DNA of 64,000 bases from Pacificimonas aurantium (GCF_020092905.1 NZ_JAGSGB010000002.1:124001-188000), one strand, 5' to 3'. Counted from the first letter of the stretch, positions 1 through 8,422 are shown. Translations and numbers: made by a program. Notes: generated by a model from the sequence alone, not told the origin.

Positions 1-715
1 TGAGGTGCGGCTGTCCGTCGATCTCCTGCACCTCGGGCGCGATCAGGCGGACGGGAGTCTCTTTCGCATGACCGATAAGCGCCTCGATCGAGGCATGCTG
101 GGCAAGCCGTTCGAGATTGCGCCGGGTCGGAAAGATGACCTTCGTCTCGCCGCGATCGGCGCTTTCGATGGCCGACTGAGCCGTGGTCCATAGAGACGTC
201 ACCGCCTCGTTACCGTCGTGGCCGGGATCGATCCCGCCGGGAGCGCGCGCAAGGAAGAAGTGCGTGTCGTAGCGCTTGCTCTCAAGGCTCGGCGGCGGAC
301 ACCAGCGCGCCCAGAGCACCAGGCGCTCATGGTCGATTTCATGGCCGTGGGTGGACAGGAAGTCGGCGAAGCCAAGCTGGCGGCGCGAGATTGCCACCGC
401 GCTTTCGGCAAGAATGCTTTCCGAGAGGTCCGGGCCCCGCGTGAGGAGGACCCCGGCCTCCTCGAAACTTTCGCGGATCGCGGCAATACGCGCAGAAGCC
501 TCCTCGGGCGCGTAAAGGTCGAACAACCCCGCGGACCGAGCGAGCTGTTCGTCCTGCGCATCGACCTTGCCGCCGGGAAACACCATCATACCGGCGGCAA
601 AGCCCATCGTCTTCGCACGGCGCTGCATGAACAGTTCCGGCGGCCCGGCGTCCGTCTGCCGCAAAAGGACGAGGGTCGCTGCCGGGCGCGCCGGATTGGT
701 GCTTTCGTTTGTCAT
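1..715 (-). CDS. NUDIX hydrolase, 3' end outside window
   Basis: About 238 codons are visible from the ATG at 715; the 3' end lies beyond the left edge. The protein reads as a NUDIX hydrolase, an enzyme that cleaves a nucleoside diphosphate joined to another group. [13 protein letters not shown] and VFPGGKVD lie near residues 28-53. After an insert of roughly 30 residues comes [11 protein letters not shown], the REUXEEXGU half of the Nudix box. A long insert between the two halves is known from the NUDT19/CoA-diphosphatase-like branch, but that placement and the substrate are inference. It is divergent from the dioxygenase gene at 815, with 99 bp between the starts. Confidence 0.8.
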
Positions 716-814
716 GGAGGAGGCTTAGCGCGTGGGAGCGGGGGAGGAAAAGCTGGTCGGGTACAGAGGGGGCTGGAACCGAAATGATTTTCCGGTCGCT
801 TAGCAGGACAGGGT

Positions 815-1681
815 ATGATCGAACGCGCTATCTCCGAAATCTGGGATGATTATGACCGCGAAGGCTATGCGGTCGTGCGCGGATTTCTGAACGCAGCTGA
901 AGTCGAAACCCTGTCGCGGTCCATCGACGAGGTGGCGGAAGACGCCGCCGCGAAAGGCGCGAACTGGCGGCACGGCAATCTCAACTACCGGCTCGGCGCC
1001 GATCATGACGGTACGCTTCGGCCGCGCATGGCGCAGTGGATGGCGTACCGCTTCTCATATTTCGACAAACTGCGCAGTCATCCCGACATGGGAGCGCTGC
1101 TTGTCCCGCGCCTGGGCGGCGACATCAAGCAGATCATCAACCAGATCCACTGGAAACCGCCGCAGGCCGCATCCAGCGACTTTGCCTTTCATCAGGACAG
1201 TCGCTTCAGAAAGCCCTTCGAGGCCTATCGAAATCTCGGCAGCAGCTATGTGCAGACCGGCATTGCCATCGATCCGCACGGCGCGGCCTCTGGCGGTATG
1301 AAGCTTGCGCCTCGGACGCACCTGAAGGGCCCGCTTGCGCTCGACACGTCGAACGAAGTGATGAGCAGCGAAATGGCGAGCGCGGAACTGGCGGGACTCG
1401 GGATCGATCCCGAGGAGCTGATCGACCTGGAACTGGCGCCCGGGGACCTGGCGCTCTGGTCGCCCTATACCGTCCACGGGTCGGGCACGAACCGCTCAGA
1501 GCACCAGCGCCGCTTCCTCATCAATGGCTATGTTCGCGCGAACGATTGCGACCGCGGCGAATATGCCTTTCGCGGCGGCGAACCGGCACCGCTGAAAGGC
1601 GAGCCCGCGCTTGTTCACTACGACGCGCTGCGCGCGCGTCCGGAGCCGCATTTTACAGACGTGCAGGCTCCTCCAGCCTGA
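815..1681 (+). CDS. Phytanoyl-CoA dioxygenase family protein
   Basis: 288 residues with the features of the PhyH family of Fe(II)/2-oxoglutarate oxygenases. The N-terminus (DDYDREGYAVVRGFL) is the usual opening of the fold. FAFHQDSRFR near residue 125 supplies the HxD iron ligands, and VHGSGTNRSEHQRRFLINGY near residue 220 supplies the distal His and the Arg expected to bind 2-oxoglutarate. The family hydroxylates diverse substrates and nothing nearby names this one. It is monocistronic: divergent from the NUDIX gene and convergent with the small secreted protein at 1774. Confidence 0.8.
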   Translation: MIERAISEIWDDYDREGYAVVRGFLNAAEVETLSRSIDEVAEDAAAKGANWRHGNLNYRLGADHDGTLRPRMAQWMAYRFSYFDKLRSHPDMGALLVPRLGGDIKQIINQIHWKPPQAASSDFAFHQDSRFRKPFEAYRNLGSSYVQTGIAIDPHGAASGGMKLAPRTHLKGPLALDTSNEVMSSEMASAELAGLGIDPEELIDLELAPGDLALWSPYTVHGSGTNRSEHQRRFLINGYVRANDCDRGEYAFRGGEPAPLKGEPALVHYDALRARPEPHFTDVQAPPA

Positions 1682-1695
1682 AGCTGCCCATATAA

Positions 1696-1732
1696 AGAAC
1701 CGGCGCTGCCCGTTCGGGACGACGCCGGCTCT
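1696..1732. terminator. Possible bidirectional terminator hairpin
   Basis: GAACCGGCG (1697-1705) and CGCCGGCTC (1723-1731) form a nine-pair stem with one mismatch between two convergent genes. There is no clear T-run on either side, so it is only a candidate. Confidence 0.3.
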
Positions 1733-1773
1733 TCATGCCCAGCCCCGCCGCGAAGCGGGTATCTCAATCCCGA

Positions 1774-2079
1774 TCAGCGGTTGCGAGGTTGGACGCAGCG
1801 GTCTGTCTGGTCCGGACCACAGACCGGATAGTCGTAGGACTTTGCTTCGTTCATCTTGGCTGCGGCATCGGGAGCGGACCCGAAATAACCGGCCGGAATG
1901 ATCGCATCCTGACTGAAGACCACATGGCCGCGCGAATCCTTGATCGGAGTTTCATCGCGCATTTCGGCCTTGGCCTGGGCCCGGGTTTCGCCAGGGTTGG
2001 TTTCTTCATGATGGTCGGCGGCGGCGGGCACGGCGATGAGGCCGGCGGCCGCAACAGCAGCGAACATGGTGGATTTCAT
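1774..2079 (-). CDS. Small secreted hypothetical protein
   Basis: 101 residues. The start has a textbook Shine-Dalgarno (AGGAGGA) seven bases upstream. The first 21 residues (MKSTMFAAVAAAGLIAVPAAA) are a signal peptide with a likely AAA|D cleavage site, so the mature protein should be periplasmic. The mature part is hydrophilic and ends with two cysteines in YPVCGPDQTDRCVQP, which could form one disulfide. Short exported proteins with a YPVC...CVQ ending occur in sphingomonads as far as I recall, but no function is known to me. Confidence 0.7.
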   Translation of the reverse strand: MKSTMFAAVAAAGLIAVPAAADHHEETNPGETRAQAKAEMRDETPIKDSRGHVVFSQDAIIPAGYFGSAPDAAAKMNEAKSYDYPVCGPDQTDRCVQPRNR

Positions 2080-2239
2080 GAGTTTTCCTCCTGTTACCTG
2101 TCATCCCCGCTATTGTCCGACGAACGGGCAGCGCCCGTGAGGGTTCCGCGAGAGCGGACGGAGCGAGCGTGAATCGCAGTAGCGTACGGAGGTAAAGACG
2201 GAGGAGAGGGGGGACGAAAAGGTCCGGTCCGGTAAGGAC

Positions 2240-2315
2240 TGGTGGAGCCGAGGGGAGTCGAACCCCTGACCTCTGCAGTGCGATTGCAGCGCTCTACCAA
2301 CTGAGCTACGGCCCC
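2240..2315 (-). tRNA. tRNA-Ala (anticodon CGC)
   Basis: The minus strand folds into a full 76-nt cloverleaf. The acceptor GGGGCCG pairs with CGGCTCC (one G-U), the D arm is GCTCAGTTGGTAGAGC, the anticodon stem CTGCA/TGCAG encloses the loop ATCGCAC, and the T arm contains GGTTCGACTCC. Loop positions 34-36 are CGC, which reads GCG (Ala). The discriminator A and the 3' CCA are encoded (2240-2243). Confidence 0.96.
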
Positions 2316-2341
2316 CTAGCGCCCGCTCGAGGGAGCGCGCG

Positions 2342-2369
2342 ATATAACCGCGCGAATGCCGGTGCGCAA
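2342..2369 (-). promoter_or_regulatory. Candidate promoter for tRNA-Ala
   Basis: On the minus strand TTGCGC (2369-2364), a 16-bp spacer and TTATAT (2347-2342) lie so that transcription would begin about 20 bases before the tRNA. This is a reasonable housekeeping-sigma promoter, judged by eye. Confidence 0.45.
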
Positions 2370-2415
2370 CTGTTCGCCGCCGCCGCGTCAGAAGCGGCCG
2401 GAATAGGATGCCGGC

Positions 2416-2703
2416 TCAGACGTGGGGGGCGTTTTCGGGTCCATCCTTCTCGGGCGGGGCACCGGTCACGCTGAGGTCTTCGTCGAGCTGTTCTTCACCA
2501 ACGAGTTCGCCCGAGGATTTTACCTTCTTGCGGATCGCTTCGGGGTCGAGGCCGTCTTCCGTCGGATGTTTCATGTCCTGTCCTTCGCTTGCGGGAGCGT
2601 TCGAATCGCGCGCGGAATCCCGCTCGGACGGGCTGCCCGGCGCTCCGAATCCCTGATTGGCATTGGGTCCCGGCTGTCCGCCGGATGCGTTTCTGTCAGT
2701 CAT
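2416..2703 (-). CDS. Hypothetical acidic disordered protein
   Basis: 95 residues, rich in Gly, Pro, Asp, Glu and Ser, with no hydrophobic segment; it is probably a soluble, largely disordered cytoplasmic protein. The middle (HPTEDGLDPEAIRKKVKSS) is the only stretch likely to fold as a helix. I do not recognise a domain. The reading frame is supported by codon use like its neighbours, but a short low-complexity protein is a weak call. It stands alone between tRNA-Ala and the YbjN gene. Confidence 0.5.
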   Translation of the reverse strand: MTDRNASGGQPGPNANQGFGAPGSPSERDSARDSNAPASEGQDMKHPTEDGLDPEAIRKKVKSSGELVGEEQLDEDLSVTGAPPEKDGPENAPHV

Positions 2704-2802
2704 GCCCGGTCAACGCGGGAATGGGGGACAGAGGTCCGTGGTCTTTCCGCAACTGACAGCGCGCCGCGACCGACATGGTGCAGCAGATAGGGAGAGGCGC
2801 GC

Positions 2803-3363
2803 TCAGGCCTCTCCGGCGGTGTCGATCAGCGCGGAAGCCAGCGCTTCCTGCGGCGACTTGTCGGCCCACAGCACGAACTGGAAGACCGGATAATAGCGCT
2901 CGCACTCGTCGATCGCCGCTTCGACGACCGTGTGGGTCTGGCCGAGCGTCAGGCCGGTCTCGCCGCTGCCGTCCTCAAGCAGGACGCCGTGGCGGAACAG
3001 GACGGCGCCGTCACCGGACCAGAGTTCGAAATGACCGAGCCAGAGCTGCTCGTTTATGAGGCCGAGCACCTCGTAGACCGCCTTGCGCTTGTCCTCCGGA
3101 ACGCGAACGTCCGGGAACGCGATGAACTGCAGGACGGATTCGTCGTCGCGCCAGAGCGCACGCAGCTGGTAAGTGGTCCAGCTTCCCTCGACCTTCGCGA
3201 TGATCTCATCGTCGCCCGCGCGCTCGAACGCCCAGCCATGCGCCTCGAAATATTGCGCAAGCATATCTAGCGGCGGCGCGCTCGCTTCGATGTCGTTGGT
3301 CTCGATGTCGATCAATTGCGTGAACCCCCGCGGCTTCGATCGGAATTCAGGAAGCCTGCACAT
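2803..3363 (-). CDS. YbjN domain-containing protein
   Basis: 186 residues from the ATG at 3363. The body (ASAPPLDMLAQYFEAHGW, then FPDVRVPEDKRKAVYEVLG and NEQLWLGHFELWSGDG) matches the YbjN domain, a type III secretion chaperone-like fold found in sensory/chaperone proteins of unknown exact role. The start is uncertain: the first ~19 residues look unlike the family, and an in-frame TTG near 3313 preceded by a G-rich stretch would give a start just before IDIETNDIEAS. It ends before a separate small gene and follows ubiK in the same direction. Confidence 0.8.
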   Translation of the reverse strand: MCRLPEFRSKPRGFTQLIDIETNDIEASAPPLDMLAQYFEAHGWAFERAGDDEIIAKVEGSWTTYQLRALWRDDESVLQFIAFPDVRVPEDKRKAVYEVLGLINEQLWLGHFELWSGDGAVLFRHGVLLEDGSGETGLTLGQTHTVVEAAIDECERYYPVFQFVLWADKSPQEALASALIDTAGEA

Positions 3364-3415
3364 GCCGAGAGGGGCATGCAAGCGGACTCGCAATGAATCC
3401 TGTGGATAATTGACG

Positions 3416-3739
3416 TCAGGACGACGGGTCGGCCTTCGGCTTCGGCTTCGGCTTCGAGGCCTTGGCCTTGGTCGCGGCGGGCTTGGCAGCACCGGCGCCG
3501 CCGGCAGCCTCGAGCGCTTCGACCCGGGCGCGCAGCTCGTCGGCTTCGGCGCGGGCGTTGGCGGCCATCTCCTTCACCGCCTCGAACTCCTCGCGCTGGA
3601 CGAGGTCCATGTCGGCAAGCAGCTCGCGCATGCGATCCTTGAAGCGCGATTCCATTTCGCGGCCCATGCCCGCCATGGTGCCGGCGGCGCCGGTCGCGAG
3701 GCGGCTGAGATCGTCGAGAAAGCGGTTCTGACTCTGCAT
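3416..3739 (-). CDS. ubiK: UbiK family accessory factor (ubiquinone biosynthesis)
   Basis: 107 residues of the BMFP/UbiK type. These are small trimeric coiled-coil proteins that help assemble the soluble ubiquinone-biosynthesis complex with UbiJ and lipid intermediates. Residues 1-75 hold the family pattern, including MESRFKDRMRELLADMDLVQ and REEFEAVKEMAANAR, then a heptad-rich ELRARVEALE. The C-terminus is an Ala/Lys/Pro tail (KPKPKPKAD), a common extension. It starts 25 bp after tspO and reads in the same direction. Confidence 0.85.
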   Translation of the reverse strand: MQSQNRFLDDLSRLATGAAGTMAGMGREMESRFKDRMRELLADMDLVQREEFEAVKEMAANARAEADELRARVEALEAAGGAGAAKPAATKAKASKPKPKPKADPSS

Positions 3740-3763
3740 GGCGTCTGTCGTCCTTCTGATTCG

Positions 3764-4282
3764 TCAGATAAAGGTAGGTAGTGCCGGGTTCAGTTGCCAG
3801 ATGCGGAAGGTGAGCACCGCGGCAAAGGCGATCCAGACAAGGTAGGGCAGCATCAACAGCGCGGCGGTTCGGTCTATCCGGCCGAACCGGACGGTCGTCC
3901 AGATGGCGGCGACATTGAGGGCGAGGATGACGCCGAGGCCAAGCTCGACCTGCTGCAGCCCGAAAAAGACCGGAGTCCAGGCGAGATTGAGGCCGAGTTG
4001 GAGCGCGAACCAGAACAGCGCGCGGCCCGCGAGCGGGTGACCGCGCCGCGCCCAGATCCGTCCGGCCGCCGCGCCGATGAGGAGATAGAGAACCGGCCAG
4101 ACGATACCGAACAGATAATCGGGAGGGGTGAGGGCGGGCTTTGTCAGCGCCTCGTACCAGCCGCCTTCGCCCGTCTGTACGGCAAGGCCGATCGCCGAGC
4201 CGAGAACGAGTACGATGAGCGCGCCGATCAGCATGGGACGGCGCGAGGATGCGGGCGGCGAGGGGGTAGGAGACCTGGTCAT
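3764..4282 (-). CDS. tspO: TspO/MBR family protein
   Basis: 172 residues with five predicted membrane helices, the size of the tryptophan-rich sensory protein/peripheral benzodiazepine receptor family. WYEALTKPALTPPDYLFGIV and WPVLYLLIGAAAGRIW form the loop and second helix, and LGLNLAWTPVFFGLQ the third; these are the family's most conserved parts. TspO proteins bind porphyrins and tetrapyrrole intermediates in the outer or inner membrane. A hydrophilic N-terminus of about 16 residues precedes helix 1. It lies 9 bp downstream of mutY and is probably cotranscribed. Confidence 0.9.
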   Translation of the reverse strand: MTRSPTPSPPASSRRPMLIGALIVLVLGSAIGLAVQTGEGGWYEALTKPALTPPDYLFGIVWPVLYLLIGAAAGRIWARRGHPLAGRALFWFALQLGLNLAWTPVFFGLQQVELGLGVILALNVAAIWTTVRFGRIDRTAALLMLPYLVWIAFAAVLTFRIWQLNPALPTFI

Positions 4283-4291
4283 GGTCCCCCC

Positions 4292-5344
4292 TTAACGCGC
4301 GGCGAGCATTGTTTTCACCGCCTTTCGAAACAGCGTCGGGAGGCCGGCCTCCTCCAGCCGGTCCAGCGGGACCCATTCCCCCGGCCCGTTCGCCAAGCTC
4401 GTCTTCGCTTTGACGATCTCGAGCCTCAGCCGGAAATGGGTGAAGACGTGATCGATCGTACGGCCCGTCCGGTGCCATTTCGCGGTGAACGGCGCGCCGT
4501 CGCCCAGCCGCGGCGGGCTGTCGGTAAAGTCGCTTGCGGGCAGCGCCGCCATGCCGCCGAGCAGCCCCTTTGGCGGGCGGCGGACGATCAGGAGCTTGCC
4601 GCGCGATTCGGCCCAATAGGCAAGGCCGTGGCGCACTGGCTTTGCCTGTTTCGGCTGCTTTCGCGGAAGGCGCTCGGGAGCGTTGCCGCGCGCCTCGCAA
4701 AAGTCCGCGACCGGGCAGGTCAGGCAGGTCGGTGCCTTCGGGCGGCATATGACCGCGCCGAGGTCCATCAGCGCCTGCGCATAGTCGCCGGGACGCTCCC
4801 GCGGCGTCAGCAGATCGGCAGCCGCACGCAGGTCGGGCTTTGCTGCGGGAAGGGGAGTTTCCACCATGAAGAGCCGTGCCATCACGCGCTCGATATTCCC
4901 GTCGACGACGGTGGCGGGCCGGCCGAATGCAATCGCCGCGATCGAGGCGGACGTGTAGGGCCCGAGGCCCGGCAGGGCGCGCAGCCCCTCCTCGGTGTCG
5001 GGAAAACCCCCCATCTCCGCGACGGTGCGCGCACAGGCGATCAGGTTGCGGGCGCGGGCGTAATAGCCAAGGCCCGCCCAGGCGGCGAGAATGTCCTCGT
5101 CGGGCGCAGCCGCCAGATTCTCGACCGTCGGCCAGCGCATGGTGAAGGCTTCGAAATAGGGAATGGCCGCCTTCACGACGGTCTGCTGCAACATCACTTC
5201 GGACAGCCAGACGCGGTAGGGGTCGGCCCGCTCCTCGCTGCCCGGCGGCACGCGCCAGGGCAGGACGCGCGCATGGCGGTCGTACCAGGACAGGAGTGCG
5301 GACTGGAAAGCGCCGGGAGCGGCGCGCGCATCGGTGGCGCTCAT
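4292..5344 (-). CDS. mutY: A/G-specific adenine glycosylase MutY
   Basis: 350 residues. MutY removes adenine mispaired with 8-oxoguanine. LSEVMLQQTVV carries the catalytic Glu, LPGLGPYTSASIAAIAF is the helix-hairpin-helix, VVDGNIERVMAR carries the catalytic Asp, and CRPKAPTCLTCPVADFC is the C-x6-C-x2-C-x5-C 4Fe-4S loop. The C-terminal part (after residue ~230) is the NUDIX-like 8-oxoG reader with WHRTGRTIDHVFTHFRL. The ATG at 5344 is preferred; the frame stays open upstream but without family sequence. Its start is only 26 bp from the divergent dciA start, so each promoter probably overlaps the other gene. Confidence 0.95.
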   Translation of the reverse strand: MSATDARAAPGAFQSALLSWYDRHARVLPWRVPPGSEERADPYRVWLSEVMLQQTVVKAAIPYFEAFTMRWPTVENLAAAPDEDILAAWAGLGYYARARNLIACARTVAEMGGFPDTEEGLRALPGLGPYTSASIAAIAFGRPATVVDGNIERVMARLFMVETPLPAAKPDLRAAADLLTPRERPGDYAQALMDLGAVICRPKAPTCLTCPVADFCEARGNAPERLPRKQPKQAKPVRHGLAYWAESRGKLLIVRRPPKGLLGGMAALPASDFTDSPPRLGDGAPFTAKWHRTGRTIDHVFTHFRLRLEIVKAKTSLANGPGEWVPLDRLEEAGLPTLFRKAVKTMLAAR

Positions 5345-5370
5345 GCGCCTCTTCTGGCAAGCTCGGACGC

Positions 5371-5961
5371 ATGACGAAAGGGAGCGATGAAAAAGAACCG
5401 GGCGCGGCTCCGCGCCGCGGCGCGGGCAAGGGCGGTCGCAGCTCCGGGGCAAAGGCGGGGGGCAAGTCCGGTTTCGGCGGCCGAATCGGCCATGTGCGGA
5501 CCATCGCCGAGCTGGTCCCGCGCGTGGGCCGCCGTACTTTCCGCCGCTTCGGATTCGTCGAGAGCGCGGTCGTGGCGCGGTGGCCCGAAATCGTCGGCGC
5601 CGAGCTTGCGCGCATCACCCAGCCCGACCAGATTCGCTTTCCGCAGGGCAAGCGTAGCGGCGGCACGCTATGCGTGACGGTGGGCGCCGCGCGCGCACCT
5701 CATGTTCAGCACGCCGAGCCCACCATCCTGGAGAAGGTGAACCGCTTTTTCGGCTACGGGGCGGTCGCGCGGCTGCAACTGCGTCACGGAATGGTGGACC
5801 CGGAAACCGTCGGGGAGCACCGGATCGCCACCGCGCCGCGTACACTCGACGAGGACGAGCGCCAGGACCTGAAAGTCATCGAAGATGACGATCTTCGCGC
5901 GCAGCTCGAATCGCTGGCTGCGCAGATCTCGGTCACGAAGGGGCCACCCAAGATCAGCTGA
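5371..5961 (+). CDS. dciA: DUF721 (DciA-like) protein
   Basis: 196 residues. A basic, glycine-rich N-terminal tail of about 45 residues precedes a DUF721 domain: IAELVPRVGRRTFRRFGF, VARWPEIVGAELARITQPD, then TLCVTVGAARAPHVQHAEPT. DciA is the ancestral bacterial loader of the replicative helicase DnaB. In alphaproteobacteria the family is often just called DUF721, so the helicase-loading role is inferred from the family. It begins 26 bp from the divergent mutY start. Confidence 0.8.
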   Translation: MTKGSDEKEPGAAPRRGAGKGGRSSGAKAGGKSGFGGRIGHVRTIAELVPRVGRRTFRRFGFVESAVVARWPEIVGAELARITQPDQIRFPQGKRSGGTLCVTVGAARAPHVQHAEPTILEKVNRFFGYGAVARLQLRHGMVDPETVGEHRIATAPRTLDEDERQDLKVIEDDDLRAQLESLAAQISVTKGPPKIS

Positions 5962-6022
5962 GCCGGGCGGACGCGCAGGGAATATTCTTTCTCTGGCGGA
6001 CGCGCTCGGTGAGCGGAGCACT

Positions 6023-6052
6023 TTGACAAGATCGAGGGCTCGCGCCTAGGTC
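6023..6052 (+). promoter_or_regulatory. Candidate sigma-70 promoter for the DsbA-like gene
   Basis: TTGACA (6023-6028), an 18-bp spacer and TAGGTC (6047-6052) lie 53 bp before the ATG of the thioredoxin-fold lipoprotein. The -35 is a consensus match and the -10 is weak. Confidence 0.4.
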
Positions 6053-6104
6053 GCGCGTAAGGTGAAACCGAAGGTCCGACCGGGCCGCGTTCAAGGAATC
6101 CGAC

Positions 6105-6851
6105 ATGAACTTCAGCCTGAAATCCACCGCGTCCATGCTGGCCGCCGCCGCGCTCCTGGCGGCGTGCAACAGCGGCGATGAAGCCACTGCCGGTGCCGCC
6201 GAAGCCGGTGCGGACAGCAACCTCAAGGCTGCGGAGGGAAGCGAGAACTGGGTCCGGACCATCGCGAAGACCGAGGAGGGCGGCTATCGCATCGGCAATC
6301 CCGATGCGCCTGTGAAGCTGGTCGAGTTCGCCTCGCTGGCCTGTCCGCACTGCGCGACCTTTCACGAAGAGGCGATGCCCGAGCTGAAAGGCGAGTATAT
6401 TGCGAGCGGCGACGTCAGCTATGAACTGCGTACCTTCGTGCTGAACCAGCCCGATTTCGTCGTGACGGCGGTTGCCCGCTGTCAGACCCCCGAGGCGTTC
6501 TTTGCCCTCGCAGATGCCTTTTTCGAGAATCAGCGCGGGTGGCTGGGCAATTTCCAGCAGATGGAGCGCGCCGATCTGGAGCGGCTGGGTACGATGGACC
6601 CGCAGGACGCCATGGTCGAATTCGGCCGCATGGGCGGCGTTGACGAGTTCGTGCGCGCGCGGGGCATTCCCGGCTCGAAATTCGAAAGCTGCGTTCGAGA
6701 CGAAGAGACGCTGGCCGAGGTCGAGGCCATTCGCCAGGACGCTGTCGAAACCTATGACCTGACCGGCACGCCGACCTTCGTCGTCAACGGCGAGCGGATC
6801 GACGCCTCGACATGGGAACAGGTGAAGGAGCGTCTCGACGCCGCGCTGTAA
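6105..6851 (+). CDS. DsbA-family thiol oxidoreductase lipoprotein
   Basis: 248 residues. A lipoprotein signal (LLAAALLAAC, lipidated Cys at about 17) and a low-complexity Ala/Gly/Glu linker precede a DsbA/thioredoxin_4 domain. The redox motif is CPHC in SLACPHCATFHEE, and the cis-proline loop is TGTPTFVVNG. Between them is the all-helical insertion typical of DsbA. The protein should work in the periplasm, membrane-anchored, oxidising or isomerising cysteines of exported proteins. The CPHC dipeptide is that of E. coli DsbA, favouring an oxidase, but the partner is unknown. Confidence 0.9.
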   Translation: MNFSLKSTASMLAAAALLAACNSGDEATAGAAEAGADSNLKAAEGSENWVRTIAKTEEGGYRIGNPDAPVKLVEFASLACPHCATFHEEAMPELKGEYIASGDVSYELRTFVLNQPDFVVTAVARCQTPEAFFALADAFFENQRGWLGNFQQMERADLERLGTMDPQDAMVEFGRMGGVDEFVRARGIPGSKFESCVRDEETLAEVEAIRQDAVETYDLTGTPTFVVNGERIDASTWEQVKERLDAAL

Positions 6852-6911
6852 GGTCCGAACTCCGTACCGCGGCGAGAACAAGCCAAAAGGACAGGACACC
6901 CGACCAAGTCG

Positions 6912-6940
6912 TTGACTCGGCGAGAGGGCCTACCTAAAGG
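6912..6940 (+). promoter_or_regulatory. Candidate promoter of the F0 operon
   Basis: TTGACT (6912-6917), a 17-bp spacer and TAAAGG (6935-6940) lie about 100 bp upstream of the proposed atpI start. The spacing is ideal and the -10 imperfect. Confidence 0.45.
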
Positions 6941-7038
6941 GGCGCTGCCTCGGCAGGGTGCCTTCGTGCCGCCAACCGTCGCTTGCCGTTTCCATATGCG
7001 TTCTTCGCCGATCTGCGAGACGCGGGAGTCTCTTGATT

Positions 7039-7392
7039 TTGACCGAGCCCCGCTCAGACGAGCTTCCCTTCGAAGCCCGCCTCGCTGCCGCTAGAAAACG
7101 CGCCGAAGGCCCGGCCACGCCCCGAGAGGTGGCGGGTAGTGCCTTCGCAAAGGGAACGAAGCTCGCGGTGGAACTGGTGGCCGGTGTCCTGGTCGGGGCG
7201 GCGATCGGCTTTTGGCTCGACCGCCTGCTGGACACGTCGCCGATCTTTCTGATCGGCATGTTCCTGCTGGGGCTTGCTGCGGGGTTCAACAACCTGATGC
7301 GGGCCGTAAGGCAGGAAAACGCGAAGTTCACGCAGGCGGACCTGGAAGCGCTGCCGGTGGTCGAGGACGACGACGAAGACGAGAAATGGTAA
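7039..7392 (+). CDS. atpI: ATP synthase protein I (AtpI)
   Basis: 117 residues from a TTG at 7039; a second in-frame TTG sits at 7033, and an ATG at 6958 would add 27 unlikely residues. The sequence CGGGAG at 7023-7028 serves as ribosome binding site for the TTG. Two transmembrane helices (about residues 43-62 and 72-92: LVAGVLVGAAIGFWLDRLL and IFLIGMFLLGLAAGFNNLMR) and an acidic tail (EDDDEDEKW) match AtpI, which assists c-ring assembly and sits first in the F0 operon. It ends 9 bp before atpB. Confidence 0.85.
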   Translation: MTEPRSDELPFEARLAAARKRAEGPATPREVAGSAFAKGTKLAVELVAGVLVGAAIGFWLDRLLDTSPIFLIGMFLLGLAAGFNNLMRAVRQENAKFTQADLEALPVVEDDDEDEKW

Positions 7393-7401
7393 GGCGAGCG
7401 C

Positions 7402-8148
7402 GTGGCAAGTCCGCTTGAACAGTTCGAGATCAAACCCGTCTATCCGATCGAGGTGTCGGGTTACGATCTGTCCTTCACCAACGCCTCGGCGTTCATGATC
7501 GGGGCACTGGTCCTGATCTGGCTGTTCATGTTCCTGGGCATGCGCAAAGCCGAGCTGGTTCCCGGGCGCTGGCAGTCCGCCGTCGAGTCCATCTACGATT
7601 TCGTCCACGGCATGGTGGACCAGAATATCGGGCCGAAGGGGAAGAAGTACGTTCCCTTCATCTTCACCCTGTTCATGTTCATCCTGGTGGCGAACGTCGC
7701 CGGCCTGCTGCCCTATTCCTTCACGGTGACGAGCCACCTGGCGGTCACGTTCGCGTTTGCGGCGCTGATTTTCGTGATGTGCATCATCATCGGTATCGCG
7801 CGTCACGGCATTCACTGGTTCAGCTACTTCCTGCCGCCCGGCACGCCGCTCTGGCTCGTGCCGCTTATGATCTTCATCGAGATCGTCAGCTTCCTGTCGC
7901 GGCCCATCACCCTTTCCGTACGTCTCTTCGCGAACATGACCGCCGGTCATATCCTTCTGAAGGTGTTCGCGGGCTTCGTGATCAGCCTCGGCCTTGCCGG
8001 CGGCATCTGGTCGGTCGTCGCCGTCCTGCCGCTGATCATGAACGTTGCGCTATACGCGCTCGAACTTCTAGTGGCCGTGGTCCAGGCCTATGTCTTCGCG
8101 CTGCTGGCCACCATCTACCTGAACGACTCTATCAATCTCGAACACTAA
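7402..8148 (+). CDS. atpB: ATP synthase F0 subunit a
   Basis: 248 residues with a GTG start. This membrane subunit forms the proton half-channels of the F0 motor. The essential Arg facing the c-ring is in RPITLSVRLFANMTAGH. Other hallmarks are the N-terminal FEIKPVYPI, and LLVAVVQAYVFALLATIYLN in the last helix. Five to six membrane helices and length are normal for alphaproteobacteria. It is second in I-a-c-b'-b order. Confidence 0.97.
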   Translation: MASPLEQFEIKPVYPIEVSGYDLSFTNASAFMIGALVLIWLFMFLGMRKAELVPGRWQSAVESIYDFVHGMVDQNIGPKGKKYVPFIFTLFMFILVANVAGLLPYSFTVTSHLAVTFAFAALIFVMCIIIGIARHGIHWFSYFLPPGTPLWLVPLMIFIEIVSFLSRPITLSVRLFANMTAGHILLKVFAGFVISLGLAGGIWSVVAVLPLIMNVALYALELLVAVVQAYVFALLATIYLNDSINLEH

Positions 8149-8169
8149 GTAGCTGAAAGGAATTTCGAA

Positions 8170-8397
8170 ATGACCGCAGAAGCAGCACAGTATTTCGGCG
8201 CCGGCCTGGCCGCGATGGGCATCGGTATCGCCGCCATCGGCGTTGGCCTGATCTTCGCTTTCTTCCTGCAGGGCGCGCTGCGCAATCCGGCCGCTGCCTC
8301 CTCGCAGCAGGGCACGCTGATCCTCGGCTTCGCCGTGGCCGAAGCCCTCGGCATCTTCGCGTTCCTCGTCGCGCTCCTCCTGCTCTTCGCCGTATAA
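8170..8397 (+). CDS. atpE: ATP synthase F0 subunit c
   Basis: 75 residues in two membrane helices joined by the polar loop GALRNPAA. The ion-binding carboxylate is Glu58 in [11 protein letters not shown]. Sodium-type c-subunits have a Gln in helix 1 and Ser/Thr right after the Glu; here the residue after Glu is Ala, so a proton-driven ring is expected. The Gly-rich first helix ([17 protein letters not shown]) allows the tight ring packing. Confidence 0.97.
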   Translation: MTAEAAQYFGAGLAAMGIGIAAIGVGLIFAFFLQGALRNPAAASSQQGTLILGFAVAEALGIFAFLVALLLLFAV

Positions 8398-8422
8398 GCG
8401 ACCAAAGGCAGACAGAACGCAG

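Noticed and set aside
3794-5374. Open frame of 526 codons on the plus strand
   Set aside because: Antisense to tspO and mutY; arises from high GC and has no domain features.
3312-5666. Open frame of 784 codons on the minus strand
   Set aside because: Out-of-frame shadow of mutY, tspO and ubiK; composition is Arg/Ala/Pro-rich with no family motif, while the other frame encodes complete enzymes.
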